The notes beneath the pieces were generated by a model. That model saw only the letters and a program-made list of their open reading frames with translations. It was not told where the DNA came from and searched no databases. Of a stretch of 64,000 nt of DNA, positions 17,047 to 25,593 are shown in pieces. Position 1 is the stretch's first letter; every line of letters begins with the position of its first letter. Source of the stretch: a bacterium (GTDB lineage: Bacteria > Zhuqueibacterota > QNDG01 > JAGLOF01); contig JAFGRY010000003.1 in NCBI GenBank assembly GCA_016934955.1, positions 1-64,000 of the forward strand. The letters run 5' to 3'. The position numbers and the translations under genes were made by a program.

Positions 17047-19881
17047 TCAGCGGGGTGCTCCTTTATCGGGCTGCGACGCGGAGGGCAGCGGCTGGCGCAC
17101 CTCGATTGTCCCGCCGTCCTCGATAATCTGCAGTTTCCGTCGTCGGGGAAGCACACGAACAAGCGTATGGTGTTCTTCTCCGGGTTCGAGCACAATCTCG
17201 CACACCTGGTGCTCAATCTGATGATAGGCCGGAATGTTATACGGGTAAATACGCAGGGTCCACGTTCCGGGCCGTATGTCATCTATATAGAAATAACCCG
17301 CCCTGTCGGAAATTCTGCGATGCCGTTCCTCCCCCCGTTCCAGGTCCACGACAACTCCCGGCAGCCCCCGCACCGGTTCAAATTTCAGCTCTTCTTTTTC
17401 TTCCTCTTCAACGGGCTTCTCGGACGGGGTGTTGTTGTTCATGTTCTCGACATCATAGATACCATTCAAATCGGTGGTCTCGGTGAATTCATACTGCAGA
17501 ATACTGCCGGAAAGCCTGGAGGTGGGCATGACATGAATGTCAAACCGCTGCTGTTTTTCCGCCTCTATGGCGATCTGCCGGGGCAGCACTTCCGCGGTTA
17601 TCCGATACATGCCGAGCTGCTGTCTGTCGACGTTCAGATAATATTCCCCCGGTTTGAGGGCGGGGAACCGGTACAATCCCCTGCGGTTGGTGACCGCCGA
17701 AACGCCGTTTATCATGACCACCACATCGGCGACGGGTCTGCCGGTCATGCCATCAAGAACATAGCCGCTGATCCCGCCCCTGTCCTGTTTGCGGGAGAGA
17801 GGAATTCCCATCGGGACGGTGTATTCGGCGATAACCGCCACATCCTTGCGGTTGTCCTGGTATCTCAGCAGCGTCTGCCTCGCTTTCAGGGAAAAGGCGT
17901 GCGTCCCGAAAAGTTGCTGCCGCACCTTGAGTTCAAACAGATTCCTGTCCATGAAATAGTTTTCAGGAGAAAAGTTATTGCGGTAGGTGAACATCAGCGA
18001 GGTGCCGGTAGTGAACTTCATGGCCAGACTGGTTCCCGCGATCACCCTCTGTTCCGGACCGTCGGCGTACCGGGCGTCTCTGAAGTAGTTGACGAATCCG
18101 CTTATACGAATATCTCTGGCGGGCCGGTAATTGAGCGATCCGGTAAACGTCTGGCTCGCATTCCGGCTTCCCGTCAGAAAATTCCTGGTGGTTCCGAATT
18201 CCCCCCTCAGCTGCAGGGAAAATTTCGTGTAATATAGTCCTGCCGTTACCCGTGTGTAGGTCTCTTTATAATAAAACCGGGGCTGCGGCATTCGGTCCTC
18301 CCGAAGCGACTGAATCTGATCGACGCCGAACGTGAGGTGGTCGCCGATCCCGTACGTACACCCGAACTGGCTGTAATAGGACAGGGGTGCCGAAAAACGG
18401 GTCGTATCCATGGCATAGTTCTGCCGGTCCCGTCGCATATTACCCGCTATGCGCAGGTTCTTCAGCAGCGTGACTCCCGCGTTTGCCGAGAAAAACCGTG
18501 TGTCACGATAATATCCGGGAAATTCGCGGCCGGCGGTGATCAGCGTGAACAGGTAATCCGCGGGCCCCAGCTCTCCCTGCAATTCCAGGTTCACCGCCTC
18601 CTGATTACCCCCCCCCGCATCCGCTGAGGCGAATTCCCCGTGCAGACGATTGTTCCTGAGAAATTCCAGATCCCCCTCGACACTCACGATGCTGCCTTCA
18701 CCGTCTCCTCCCCGTTTGTCGAGATAGTTCCCCTGCACACGCGCCCGTTCGGAAAAGGCATATGAGAGATAGGCGGCCCGCTGATGCACCGCATCTTTCC
18801 GCCACAGCGACGTGAGCGCATACCCGCCGAGGGTCCACCCCTTCAGGGAAACCGCCGCTTCCGCCCCCCGCCCGTACCGGGCGCGTTCGGTGAGGAACGA
18901 AAGAGTGTAGGGCCTGTCACCACCGTAAACATGACCGTTGTCCTGTTCGTATCCGGCAAACAGTCTCTCGCGCTGGGCATAGATTGAAACGCCGTAGATA
19001 TCGGGCCCCCGCAGATTGAACAGCAGTTTGTGACGCTCGCCCTGATCGAGGAAGCCGTCCGCGCTGATCTCGCCCTGCAGGGCGCCCCTGCTCTTTTCGC
19101 CGCTGTAGGTGACACCGCGCAGGGAGAGTTCCGCGGGCAGGCGATGATAGCCGTCCTCTTTCCTGGTCACCCGGGGAATAATATCGAACAGATGGCCCGT
19201 ACTGGCCGATACAGATGGATCGGCGGCCATCTCGGCTCTGAATTGCACCGGCACCTTTACCGCGTATTTCTGACCGGCATCAGTGTCGAGCAGTACCCGC
19301 ACCTGCCTGCTCTCACCCGGTTCGAGGAGTATATTCTCAGGATCGACCGACACCACTTTCGCGCTCCGACAGTCGGCCGAGACAACCACCCTGCCCGCGA
19401 GATTGCTCTCGTTGCCCACCTGCAGCAGGCATTCGGTCTGCCGGCCCGCGATCGTGACATCTTCCGCCGCCAGCAGCTGGATGGTAAGCTTTCTGAGCGC
19501 CTCTATTCTGACCTGCAGGGAAATCTCATCGCTGATCGACGGCAGTTCCCTGCCCTCGACCCGGTAGGTGAGAGGATACGTGCCGGTGGTGGTTTTACCG
19601 GGAATGAAACAGCTGATCAGCCGGGTCTCAACCGCGCCGGGCGCCAGCTCGAACGGAGACTCTTCCAGCAGGCTCTGCCATCCCCCGGGCAGATTCAGGA
19701 CCGGTGTCAGCTCAATGGGTTCCCGTGTGTTGTTGGTAACTATGAAAGAAGAAGTAATGATCTGGCCGGGCAGCGCAGCGATCACCTCTTCCTGGCCGGG
19801 ATGCACCTTCACACCGCGGTCCTGCGCGGACAGGACTGCTGCACTGAAAACAAGCGCTATGTAGAGGTACCGTCGTATCAT
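17047..19881 (-). CDS. usher-like outer-membrane beta-barrel protein with Ig-like and carboxypeptidase-regulatory-like domains
   Basis: A 944-residue secreted protein with a signal peptide ending near SAQ. About residues 20-230 hold two Ig-like (COG1470/NEW3-like) domains; about 250-730 alternate hydrophobic and polar residues with many aromatic girdle positions, as in a large beta-barrel (for example YGGDRPYTLSFL, RYGRGAE, VNYFRDARYADG). Two carboxypeptidase regulatory-like domains follow (about 735-800, GYVLDGMTGRPVADVVVMI; and about 865-915), separated by an acidic EEEEKEE linker. It starts 3 nt after the chaperone-like gene. I infer an outer-membrane secretion or anchoring role similar to a fimbrial usher. 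It lacks clear sequence identity to classical ushers. Confidence 0.6.
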   Translation of the reverse strand: MIRRYLYIALVFSAAVLSAQDRGVKVHPGQEEVIAALPGQIITSSFIVTNNTREPIELTPVLNLPGGWQSLLEESPFELAPGAVETRLISCFIPGKTTTGTYPLTYRVEGRELPSISDEISLQVRIEALRKLTIQLLAAEDVTIAGRQTECLLQVGNESNLAGRVVVSADCRSAKVVSVDPENILLEPGESRQVRVLLDTDAGQKYAVKVPVQFRAEMAADPSVSASTGHLFDIIPRVTRKEDGYHRLPAELSLRGVTYSGEKSRGALQGEISADGFLDQGERHKLLFNLRGPDIYGVSIYAQRERLFAGYEQDNGHVYGGDRPYTLSFLTERARYGRGAEAAVSLKGWTLGGYALTSLWRKDAVHQRAAYLSYAFSERARVQGNYLDKRGGDGEGSIVSVEGDLEFLRNNRLHGEFASADAGGGNQEAVNLELQGELGPADYLFTLITAGREFPGYYRDTRFFSANAGVTLLKNLRIAGNMRRDRQNYAMDTTRFSAPLSYYSQFGCTYGIGDHLTFGVDQIQSLREDRMPQPRFYYKETYTRVTAGLYYTKFSLQLRGEFGTTRNFLTGSRNASQTFTGSLNYRPARDIRISGFVNYFRDARYADGPEQRVIAGTSLAMKFTTGTSLMFTYRNNFSPENYFMDRNLFELKVRQQLFGTHAFSLKARQTLLRYQDNRKDVAVIAEYTVPMGIPLSRKQDRGGISGYVLDGMTGRPVADVVVMINGVSAVTNRRGLYRFPALKPGEYYLNVDRQQLGMYRITAEVLPRQIAIEAEKQQRFDIHVMPTSRLSGSILQYEFTETTDLNGIYDVENMNNNTPSEKPVEEEEKEELKFEPVRGLPGVVVDLERGEERHRRISDRAGYFYIDDIRPGTWTLRIYPYNIPAYHQIEHQVCEIVLEPGEEHHTLVRVLPRRRKLQIIEDGGTIEVRQPLPSASQPDKGAPR

Positions 19882-19884
19882 TGC

Positions 19885-20697
19885 CTATTTCTGCAGAATA
19901 TTCAGATTGAACTGCTGTCCGATCATCGCCTGCTCCCCGCCGTCGGCGATCAGCAGGGCCTTGTACTTGTCAAACGGGATGCCGGCGAGATCGATTCTGT
20001 GGCGCACCGACGTCCCCGGATAGAGACGCATGGGCACACTCTCCCGCCGGTCCAGCTTTTTGCCGGCCTCTGTCACAAGGTCCACCCAGACCAGGGGTTT
20101 TGTCCAGCGCGTCCCCCGGTTTTCCAGATCCACCTGCAGAAAGAGACCCTGCTGCCCCTCGAGCACCTGGACACCGAGAAAATTCAAAGAGGGCGTTCCG
20201 CTCTCTTCGATATTGGTCACCAGCTGCACGCCGTAACGGACCACCGTGTTGATGCTCAGCGTCTGCTCCCTGAGGGGTGCGTTCTCCGCTTCCGGTACCG
20301 GCTCGATCATGATCATGCTCCAGTAGGTCCCCTCGAGGCTCTCCCGCGCCGGCACCGTCACCTTGTAGCTGACCGACGCCTCACCCCCCGGCGGCACATC
20401 GAGACGGGTCGGGCTGAATTCGACCCACGAGGCATTGGAACGGTCATGGCCGCCGGGATCATTGTAGAATGTCTCTCCGGCGCAGGTGAACAGGTAGTCG
20501 GTCTGAAATACTTTCACCTGCACGACTGCCGCCCCGTCATTGCTGAGGGTAATCACTCCCTCATAGGCCATGCCCGGCAGGGCGGTCTTTTCCCGGGTCA
20601 GCTCGCCTTTCACCACGATGCCGCTCCAGAGCTGCAGCATCGGCAGGAGAACGGCTGCCGCTGTACAAACCGGCATAAGCCGGATCTTTCGTTTCAT
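19885..20697 (-). CDS. periplasmic chaperone-like protein (PapD/DUF916-like)
   Basis: A 270-residue exported protein with an N-terminal signal (MKRKIRLMPVCTAAAVLLPM). Two Ig-like beta domains are suggested: about 32-130 (PGMAYEGVITLSNDGAAVVQV, then PTRLDVPPGGEASVSYKVTV) and about 150-260. This layout, including the 'P-x-x-L-x-(V/I)-x-P-G-x' strand, resembles PapD-type chaperones and DUF916/WxL-associated proteins. It sits between a small subunit-like gene and the barrel gene. Alternative ATGs at 20718/20715 would add seven residues. Substrate is inferred to be the upstream subunit. Confidence 0.6.
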   Translation of the reverse strand: MKRKIRLMPVCTAAAVLLPMLQLWSGIVVKGELTREKTALPGMAYEGVITLSNDGAAVVQVKVFQTDYLFTCAGETFYNDPGGHDRSNASWVEFSPTRLDVPPGGEASVSYKVTVPARESLEGTYWSMIMIEPVPEAENAPLREQTLSINTVVRYGVQLVTNIEESGTPSLNFLGVQVLEGQQGLFLQVDLENRGTRWTKPLVWVDLVTEAGKKLDRRESVPMRLYPGTSVRHRIDLAGIPFDKYKALLIADGGEQAMIGQQFNLNILQK

Positions 20698-20760
20698 AAG
20701 TATTCCCTTGGTCATCATGCCACTCCGTTACGGTATGCATCGCTGCCGCACGGTTCGATG

Positions 20761-20793
20761 CGTACCCGGCGGACAGGATATCCGCCGGGTACG
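20761..20793. promoter_or_regulatory. intercistronic hairpin
   Basis: A perfect 13-bp stem (CGTACCCGGCGGA, 7-nt loop, TCCGCCGGGTACG) between the small subunit gene and the chaperone-like gene, without a following T run. It could protect the upstream mRNA end or act as a partial terminator, giving more subunit than chaperone or barrel. Confidence 0.7.
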
Positions 20794-20801
20794 CGATACG
20801 G

Positions 20802-21299
20802 TCACGATCCGGTGATCGTGTAGGTTACCGTTCTGGACTCACTGCTGATGACGCCGGCCGTGACCGAGGCGGATGCCTCATAGGTCAGGCTGCACTGGGC
20901 GTAGGCATTGGAGATCGCCGTCACCAGGTCAGCCGCGGTCGTGCTGAGCGTCACGGCGCTGCCGCTCACCGTACCGACGGCGGTGCCGGTGCCCGAGGGC
21001 GTTCCCGCGGTTACCGTGACCGTCAATCCAGTAGAATAGGCGCTGTTGATCGCCACGGTAATCTTCCGTGACGCCTGGTTTGTGGTCCAGTCAAGTGTCG
21101 ATGTTGCATCAGTGGCGGCATCCAGGTCGGATCCCGCGGTGGCCGAATTGATCGTCAGGACCACTTCCGCGTCGGACACATCGATCTCATTGACCGCCGA
21201 GACGGCAACAGTAACGGTGTGGTTATCCTGGGCCATGCCGACGGCGGCAAAGCTGAACAGTGCGATGATCATTACCGCGATGAGGGTGAAACGCTTCAT
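20802..21299 (-). CDS. small secreted beta-rich subunit-like protein
   Basis: A 165-residue secreted protein. The signal peptide MKRFTLIAVMIIALFSFAAV ends near GMAQ; the mature part is rich in Thr, Ser, Ala and Val with almost no aromatics or charges (TVTVAVSAVNEIDVSDAEVV), fitting an extracellular beta-sandwich fibre subunit or coat protein. It precedes the chaperone-like and barrel genes. ATG at 21299 has AAAGGAGG upstream; a second in-frame ATG at 21365 also has a perfect AAAGGAGG and would add 22 residues before the signal peptide. Family resemblance is to DUF4402/WxL-type secreted proteins only in general shape; I do not recognise a defined family. Confidence 0.65.
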   Translation of the reverse strand: MKRFTLIAVMIIALFSFAAVGMAQDNHTVTVAVSAVNEIDVSDAEVVLTINSATAGSDLDAATDATSTLDWTTNQASRKITVAINSAYSTGLTVTVTAGTPSGTGTAVGTVSGSAVTLSTTAADLVTAISNAYAQCSLTYEASASVTAGVISSESRTVTYTITGS

Positions 21300-21365
21300 A
21301 GATGATTCCTCCTTTGATGGTGTGATGGTGCGTGTAAAAAAATGCGTGAAAACAGAATTGATCAT

Positions 21366-21794
21366 TGCTTCTCACCTCCTTTCCAGATGATGCTGCATGC
21401 TGAGAATCGTTTCAGAATGCAATTAGAATACTCGTCACACCATATTATTCAAAGAATATGCCAAATAATGACATATCTGTCACAATCGGCTGACATCCGG
21501 AGCCTCCTGCCTTCAGCGGCGGTCAGGGGCCGGAATGCCGCCGCCGGAACATCGCGGCGAACGGCAGCTGCCCGTAACAGAAGTCTATTTACTTATAAGG
21601 CTTTGTAAATTAATGATATAAAAGGATACCAAGAGGAATGGCGGCTCGCCATTCCCGCAGGGTGGGAGAAGCGGCCGCACCTGGCATCATGCAACTCATC
21701 GGATGATGCGACCGAAGCGGGAGGAACGCGCGGACGGCCGGGGGATCGACTCTTCAGCCCATTTCAAGCTGAAGTTGAATTACATTATGAAAAA
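21366..21794. other. non-coding gap upstream of the subunit-like gene
   Basis: No gene is supported here. It contains a perfect 9-bp hairpin at 21635-21655 (GGAATGGCG, GCT, CGCCATTCC), which could end the leftward radical SAM transcript though no T run follows. AT-rich sequence at 21435-21475 contains, on the minus strand, TTGGCATATTCTTTGAA, a GG-N10-GA arrangement close to a sigma-54 site, and the dyad ATTC-TTT-GAAT. These may include the promoter of the subunit-like gene. Confidence 0.4.
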
Positions 21795-23216
21795 TCAGGA
21801 AGATAGGCTGCGAAACTCGTTCAGCAGGTCCGGCAGATGGAGAAGGGGTTCACCCCGTCTCACCGCCGCGTTCAACAGGGAGACAGCGGAGCGCAGCTGC
21901 CGGTACCCGGCGCGGACGTTTCCGTCCCGGGCGAGGGGAAAAATCGAGTTGTTGGTCAGCAGCGGATCCAGGGCCCTCTGCTCATCTCCATCCCCCGTCC
22001 AGTCCGCCGGCCAGCAGGCGGTGCCGGGTATGGGCGAAAACGAGGCGAGATTGACCTGGATGCCGAGGCTGAAAACATATAAAATGCTTTGAATGACTTC
22101 CTCCGGCGCCTGATCCGGGAGCCCCATGAGAACGTAACTGCGTATTTGTGAGGGAGTGAAGCCCGCCGCAAACAGGTGCTCGACCGCCGCCGCCAGCTCC
22201 GGGTTCCGAACCTTGTACTGCATCGCGGCCTGGCGGGAAGGATCGGATGATTCAAAACTGAGCTGAATGGTGCTGAATCCTGCCGCTTTCATCAGGTCTG
22301 CGGCCGTTTGATCGATTTTACCGGGCTGCAATCCGTTCGGTGTATGAAACGAAACCGGCAGCCTTCGGCTCACAATCTCATCTAAAAGCGGCAGCAGATG
22401 GTGCTCCTTGCGATGCAGCAGGGCATCATCAGCGAATGCGATATTACCGACGTTCCGTTCCAGTGACAGCCGGGTGATTTCCTCCACGACCGTTCCGGTA
22501 TCCCGCTGAACAAAGCCGGGATAGAGAAGCCCCGAGGCACAGAAGGGGCAGCGGTACGGGCAGCCCCTGGATGTGAGAACAACCGCGGAGTCGAGCACGG
22601 GATAGAGATCCCAGGCGGGAACAGAAACCATTTCTTCGGCCGGGGTCATGGAGATGCCGAAAAGAGTCCGCACAAGGTCAGGCAGCATGTCTTCCGCCCG
22701 GCCGGGCAGCACCATATCGGCGCCGCTGCCGCGCCGCGCGTGCGCGGGGAACAGTGAGGCGTAGATGCCGCCGAGGATAACCGGAACCCCGGGAAAGACC
22801 GACTTTACCAGGCCGATGGTCTCATGGACGCCCTGATACCAGTAGGTCATGCCGGATGTAACGAACACCGCGTCCGGTTCGGCGGTCCGCCACAATCGCT
22901 TTTCGACCAGATCACGGGGCCAGCCGTAGCGGCTGTAGTACCGGGGTACGTGGGAAACGCAAGCGGGTTTGGCGATGCGGATTTTTGGATAGTGGCCGGT
23001 GCCGTCGGCCCGGAAGGAGAGAGCCCGGTCCCGGTAGCGCTCCCTGAAAAACGGATCGAACCGGTCGAGACAGTCGAGAAGATCGCACCTGCATCCTGCC
23101 TGAGTAAGCATATCGGCGACCATCAGCAGACCCAGCGGCTTGATCCAGAGATCGTAAGCCGCGAAATCGGTAATCCAGGGGTTGACGAGCAGAATTGTCG
23201 GTCTGCCGGCCTTCAT
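21795..23216 (-). CDS. B12-binding domain radical SAM protein
   Basis: A 473-residue enzyme of the B12-binding radical SAM type. The N-terminal third looks like a cobalamin-binding Rossmann domain (PTILLVNPWITDF, VPVILGGIYASLFP), though no DxHxxG motif is obvious. The [4Fe-4S] site is CPYRCPFC (CxxxCxxC) preceded by VVLTSRG. The C-terminal barrel includes STIQLSFESSDPSRQAAM and YVLMGLPDQ. Such proteins methylate or rearrange diverse substrates; this one cannot be assigned. It is the last gene of the long leftward unit, 18 bp after the small membrane protein gene. Confidence 0.88.
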   Translation of the reverse strand: MKAGRPTILLVNPWITDFAAYDLWIKPLGLLMVADMLTQAGCRCDLLDCLDRFDPFFRERYRDRALSFRADGTGHYPKIRIAKPACVSHVPRYYSRYGWPRDLVEKRLWRTAEPDAVFVTSGMTYWYQGVHETIGLVKSVFPGVPVILGGIYASLFPAHARRGSGADMVLPGRAEDMLPDLVRTLFGISMTPAEEMVSVPAWDLYPVLDSAVVLTSRGCPYRCPFCASGLLYPGFVQRDTGTVVEEITRLSLERNVGNIAFADDALLHRKEHHLLPLLDEIVSRRLPVSFHTPNGLQPGKIDQTAADLMKAAGFSTIQLSFESSDPSRQAAMQYKVRNPELAAAVEHLFAAGFTPSQIRSYVLMGLPDQAPEEVIQSILYVFSLGIQVNLASFSPIPGTACWPADWTGDGDEQRALDPLLTNNSIFPLARDGNVRAGYRQLRSAVSLLNAAVRRGEPLLHLPDLLNEFRSLSS

Positions 23217-23234
23217 CCGCCGAACCGCCCCCCC

Positions 23235-23561
23235 TTAGCGGTCGTGTTCCCGCGGTTCCGAGGCGGCGTGCCGGATGATCAGCGTCACTCCGCCGGCAAT
23301 GAGCAGAATGGCAAGCCAGGGTACATCGGTGTAGAACCAGCCGAGATTGTTCCCCAGCCAGATCAGGCCGGCGGCCAGAAACACGATACCCCAGAAAAGG
23401 GAGGATCCGCGTTTCCTGCCGGACTCGTCCTGCTTCTCCGTGCCGACTGCCCGCTCTACCGAATGCTCGATCCGCCTGCCGATGTCTTCCAGCCGTTTTT
23501 CCAGCTCTTTAACGCGTTTACCGAGCCGTTCCTCCAGTTCAGTGATCTTGTCGTCAATCAT
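23235..23561 (-). CDS. small membrane protein, coiled coil plus LiaF/DUF5668-like segment
   Basis: A 108-residue protein. Residues 1-40 form a heptad-rich coiled coil (ITELEERLGKRVKELEKRLED); residues about 52-100 contain two membrane helices (WGIVFLAAGLIWLGNNLGWF and PWLAILLIAGGVTLII) with the spacing of DUF5668/LiaF-type domains. Such proteins sense or report envelope stress, but no partner kinase is near. It lies 13 bp downstream of the thioesterase gene. Confidence 0.7.
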   Translation of the reverse strand: MIDDKITELEERLGKRVKELEKRLEDIGRRIEHSVERAVGTEKQDESGRKRGSSLFWGIVFLAAGLIWLGNNLGWFYTDVPWLAILLIAGGVTLIIRHAASEPREHDR

Positions 23562-23574
23562 GGGGCACTCCGTG

Positions 23575-23979
23575 TTAGATGGAATATTTTGCGATAATTT
23601 CAGCGGGAATTTTTGCCGGCCTGCCGCTCGCGCTCTCGATCAGCACATACCGGGCCGTTCCGTGGGCGGCGAGAGCGCCGGTGTTCCGCGATTCAATTTC
23701 AAACGCGACATCCACCGTCGCTTTCCCGACATCCTCAACCCAGGTGCGCACCAGCACGCAGTCGCCGAAAGCGACGGCGGTCCGGAATTCGATGGTATAG
23801 GTGCGGGCAAACCAGGTGTAGCCCATGGCCAGAAAATCCTCCATCGACACTTTGTAGCACCGTTTCATCTGATCGAACCGGGCCGTGAGGAGGTAATCGA
23901 GGTAGATCGAGTGGTGGACATGGCCGTTGATATCGATATCTCTGGGCTGGACCGGGATTTCCGTCTCAAATTTCTGCAT
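23575..23979 (-). CDS. acyl-CoA thioesterase, 4HBT (YbgC-like) family
   Basis: A 134-residue hotdog-fold thioesterase. The active-site segment DIDINGHVHHSIYLDYL (residues 14-30) matches the D-x-D-x-x-G-H-V-x-N/H catalytic motif of 4-hydroxybenzoyl-CoA thioesterase-like proteins. It should hydrolyse short or medium acyl-CoA. Length is typical. It is in the middle of the leftward unit, and the neighbours give no clear pathway. Confidence 0.88.
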   Translation of the reverse strand: MQKFETEIPVQPRDIDINGHVHHSIYLDYLLTARFDQMKRCYKVSMEDFLAMGYTWFARTYTIEFRTAVAFGDCVLVRTWVEDVGKATVDVAFEIESRNTGALAAHGTARYVLIESASGRPAKIPAEIIAKYSI

Positions 23980-24014
23980 TCGTGTCTGCTCCCTGTTGGC
24001 GGGTGTCGCGTCCT

Positions 24015-24824
24015 TTACCGCCTGGTCTCGAGCGCCTGCAGCACTTCCCTGATCTGATTCCTGATCTCTTCGCTTTCAGTGCTTTCGAGAAGTCCCTGCA
24101 GATACATGGTCGTCATCTCGGTGCGGTTGAGGCTGCCGGTAAGCCCGGCCAGCAGCGAACCCACATAATCCGGACATCCCGGCATTGTGATCGCCTCCAG
24201 CATATAGGCGTGGGCGGAGCGAGTATTCCCTTTGTACATCCAGTCTATCCAGCCCAGGTAAAAGGGGAACCGCCACTCCTCCGGATTGAAACGGTAGCCT
24301 TTTTCCAGCAGGTGATACGAGGGGTCAACCTCACCGGTATTCATAAGCACGTGAATGCCGCCGAAAAAATAGGGCAGGGTGAAGTGAGGATCGATGGTCG
24401 TAACCCGTTCGAGCATCGGGTACACATAGTCGACCAGTCCCCGGCTTTCCCCGGTAAACAGATTGTGCCGCAGCGTCTCGTCGATGCCGGCTACGGTATC
24501 GGTATCGAACGTCCGGTACTGTATTTCCGACAGTTCACTGCTGATTGCACCCTGTTTCTCGGCATAGACGAAGTAGGGATTATCGTCGTCCATGATTCGT
24601 CGCCCGTAGTAGAGAACCGTCTTGATCCAGAGCAGATCCGCCATCATTCCCCGGTACCCCATGCTGAGCCATTTGAGGGTTTCGCCCCTGGGCAGGAACT
24701 GGGGACTCTTGTCGATGAAATGGATTTCCCGCTCCCGGTCGATCTCGATCCGGCTCAACTGGACAGCAGCCGCGAGCAGGATGATCAGTGCAGCTATCAC
24801 CGCTTTTCTGCCAGTGACATTCAT
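24015..24824 (-). CDS. membrane-anchored TPR-like protein next to ABC exporter
   Basis: A 269-residue protein with one N-terminal membrane anchor (AVIAALIILLAAAVQL) and a long extracytoplasmic helical region. LSMGYRGMMADLLWIKTVLYYG (split here over residues 53-75) and repeated TPR-like helices match a conserved but unnamed family often found beside ABC-2 exporters. It abuts the permease gene with no gap. I infer that it assists the exporter, perhaps on the periplasmic side; the substrate is unknown. Confidence 0.7.
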   Translation of the reverse strand: MNVTGRKAVIAALIILLAAAVQLSRIEIDREREIHFIDKSPQFLPRGETLKWLSMGYRGMMADLLWIKTVLYYGRRIMDDDNPYFVYAEKQGAISSELSEIQYRTFDTDTVAGIDETLRHNLFTGESRGLVDYVYPMLERVTTIDPHFTLPYFFGGIHVLMNTGEVDPSYHLLEKGYRFNPEEWRFPFYLGWIDWMYKGNTRSAHAYMLEAITMPGCPDYVGSLLAGLTGSLNRTEMTTMYLQGLLESTESEEIRNQIREVLQALETRR

Positions 24825-25589
24825 TTATTTCAGGTCCTTTTTTTCAAATATGAGTGAGGTAAAAATAAGCAGAAGCAGAACATAGGAAAGGCCGTACACC
24901 GCTCCCAGAACCACCGCATGAGGGCCTGTCTTGAGATGCTCCACCACTGCCAGTTTGATATTCAGCTTTTCCAGATTCGGCACCACATAGTAAATCAGTT
25001 TGAGCAGCCAGTGAAATCCCCTGTCTTCGTACAATTTGACGAAATCATGGAGATACCCGCTCAAATGCCCGGAAATAAAGACGGTAAGCGTGAAGATCGC
25101 ACTGAGCACCGGGGAACTGAATGACGAGAAAAAGAGCGAGAACGCGACGATCAGCAGTATCTCGATATAGATCAGCAGAACGGCCGGCAGCAGCGCCGTA
25201 TCGATCGTCCCTTCCATCAGCCACCCGGCGGCAAGCAGCGCGGCGGTCATCAGCAGTACATTCACCGCCAGTGTGAGGGCAAGTCCCAGGTACTTGCCGG
25301 TGACGATTTCCCAGCGGTGCACCGGTTTTGAAGCGATGATATAGATGGTCCGCCCCTCCAGCTCCTGCACCATAAGTCTGATACCGATGAACACGGCAAT
25401 GAGCAATCCGAAAATGGACATCGCGCTCAATCCGAAATCCTTGATCACTTTGGACTGTTCCCCCAGGGACCAGTCGCCGATGACCAGCGACAGAAGTATC
25501 AGACCGATGGCGAACACGAGAATATTGAGCAGGATCCGGTTTCTGATTGTCTCTTTAAAGGTGTTTTCCATTACCGCGAGGATTCTCAT
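24825..25589 (-). CDS. ABC-2 type transporter permease
   Basis: A 254-residue inner-membrane permease with six predicted helices. The cytoplasmic segment LEGRTIYIIASKPVHRWEIVTGKYLG is typical of ABC-2 permeases. It pairs with the ATPase gene 4 bp upstream. Substrate unknown. Confidence 0.88.
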   Translation of the reverse strand: MRILAVMENTFKETIRNRILLNILVFAIGLILLSLVIGDWSLGEQSKVIKDFGLSAMSIFGLLIAVFIGIRLMVQELEGRTIYIIASKPVHRWEIVTGKYLGLALTLAVNVLLMTAALLAAGWLMEGTIDTALLPAVLLIYIEILLIVAFSLFFSSFSSPVLSAIFTLTVFISGHLSGYLHDFVKLYEDRGFHWLLKLIYYVVPNLEKLNIKLAVVEHLKTGPHAVVLGAVYGLSYVLLLLIFTSLIFEKKDLK

Positions 25590-25593
25590 TGGT

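Noticed and set aside
21435..21475. Definite sigma-54 promoter for the subunit gene
   Set aside because: The GG-N10 spacing is right but the second element reads GA where GC is needed, so it is left as a low-confidence note.
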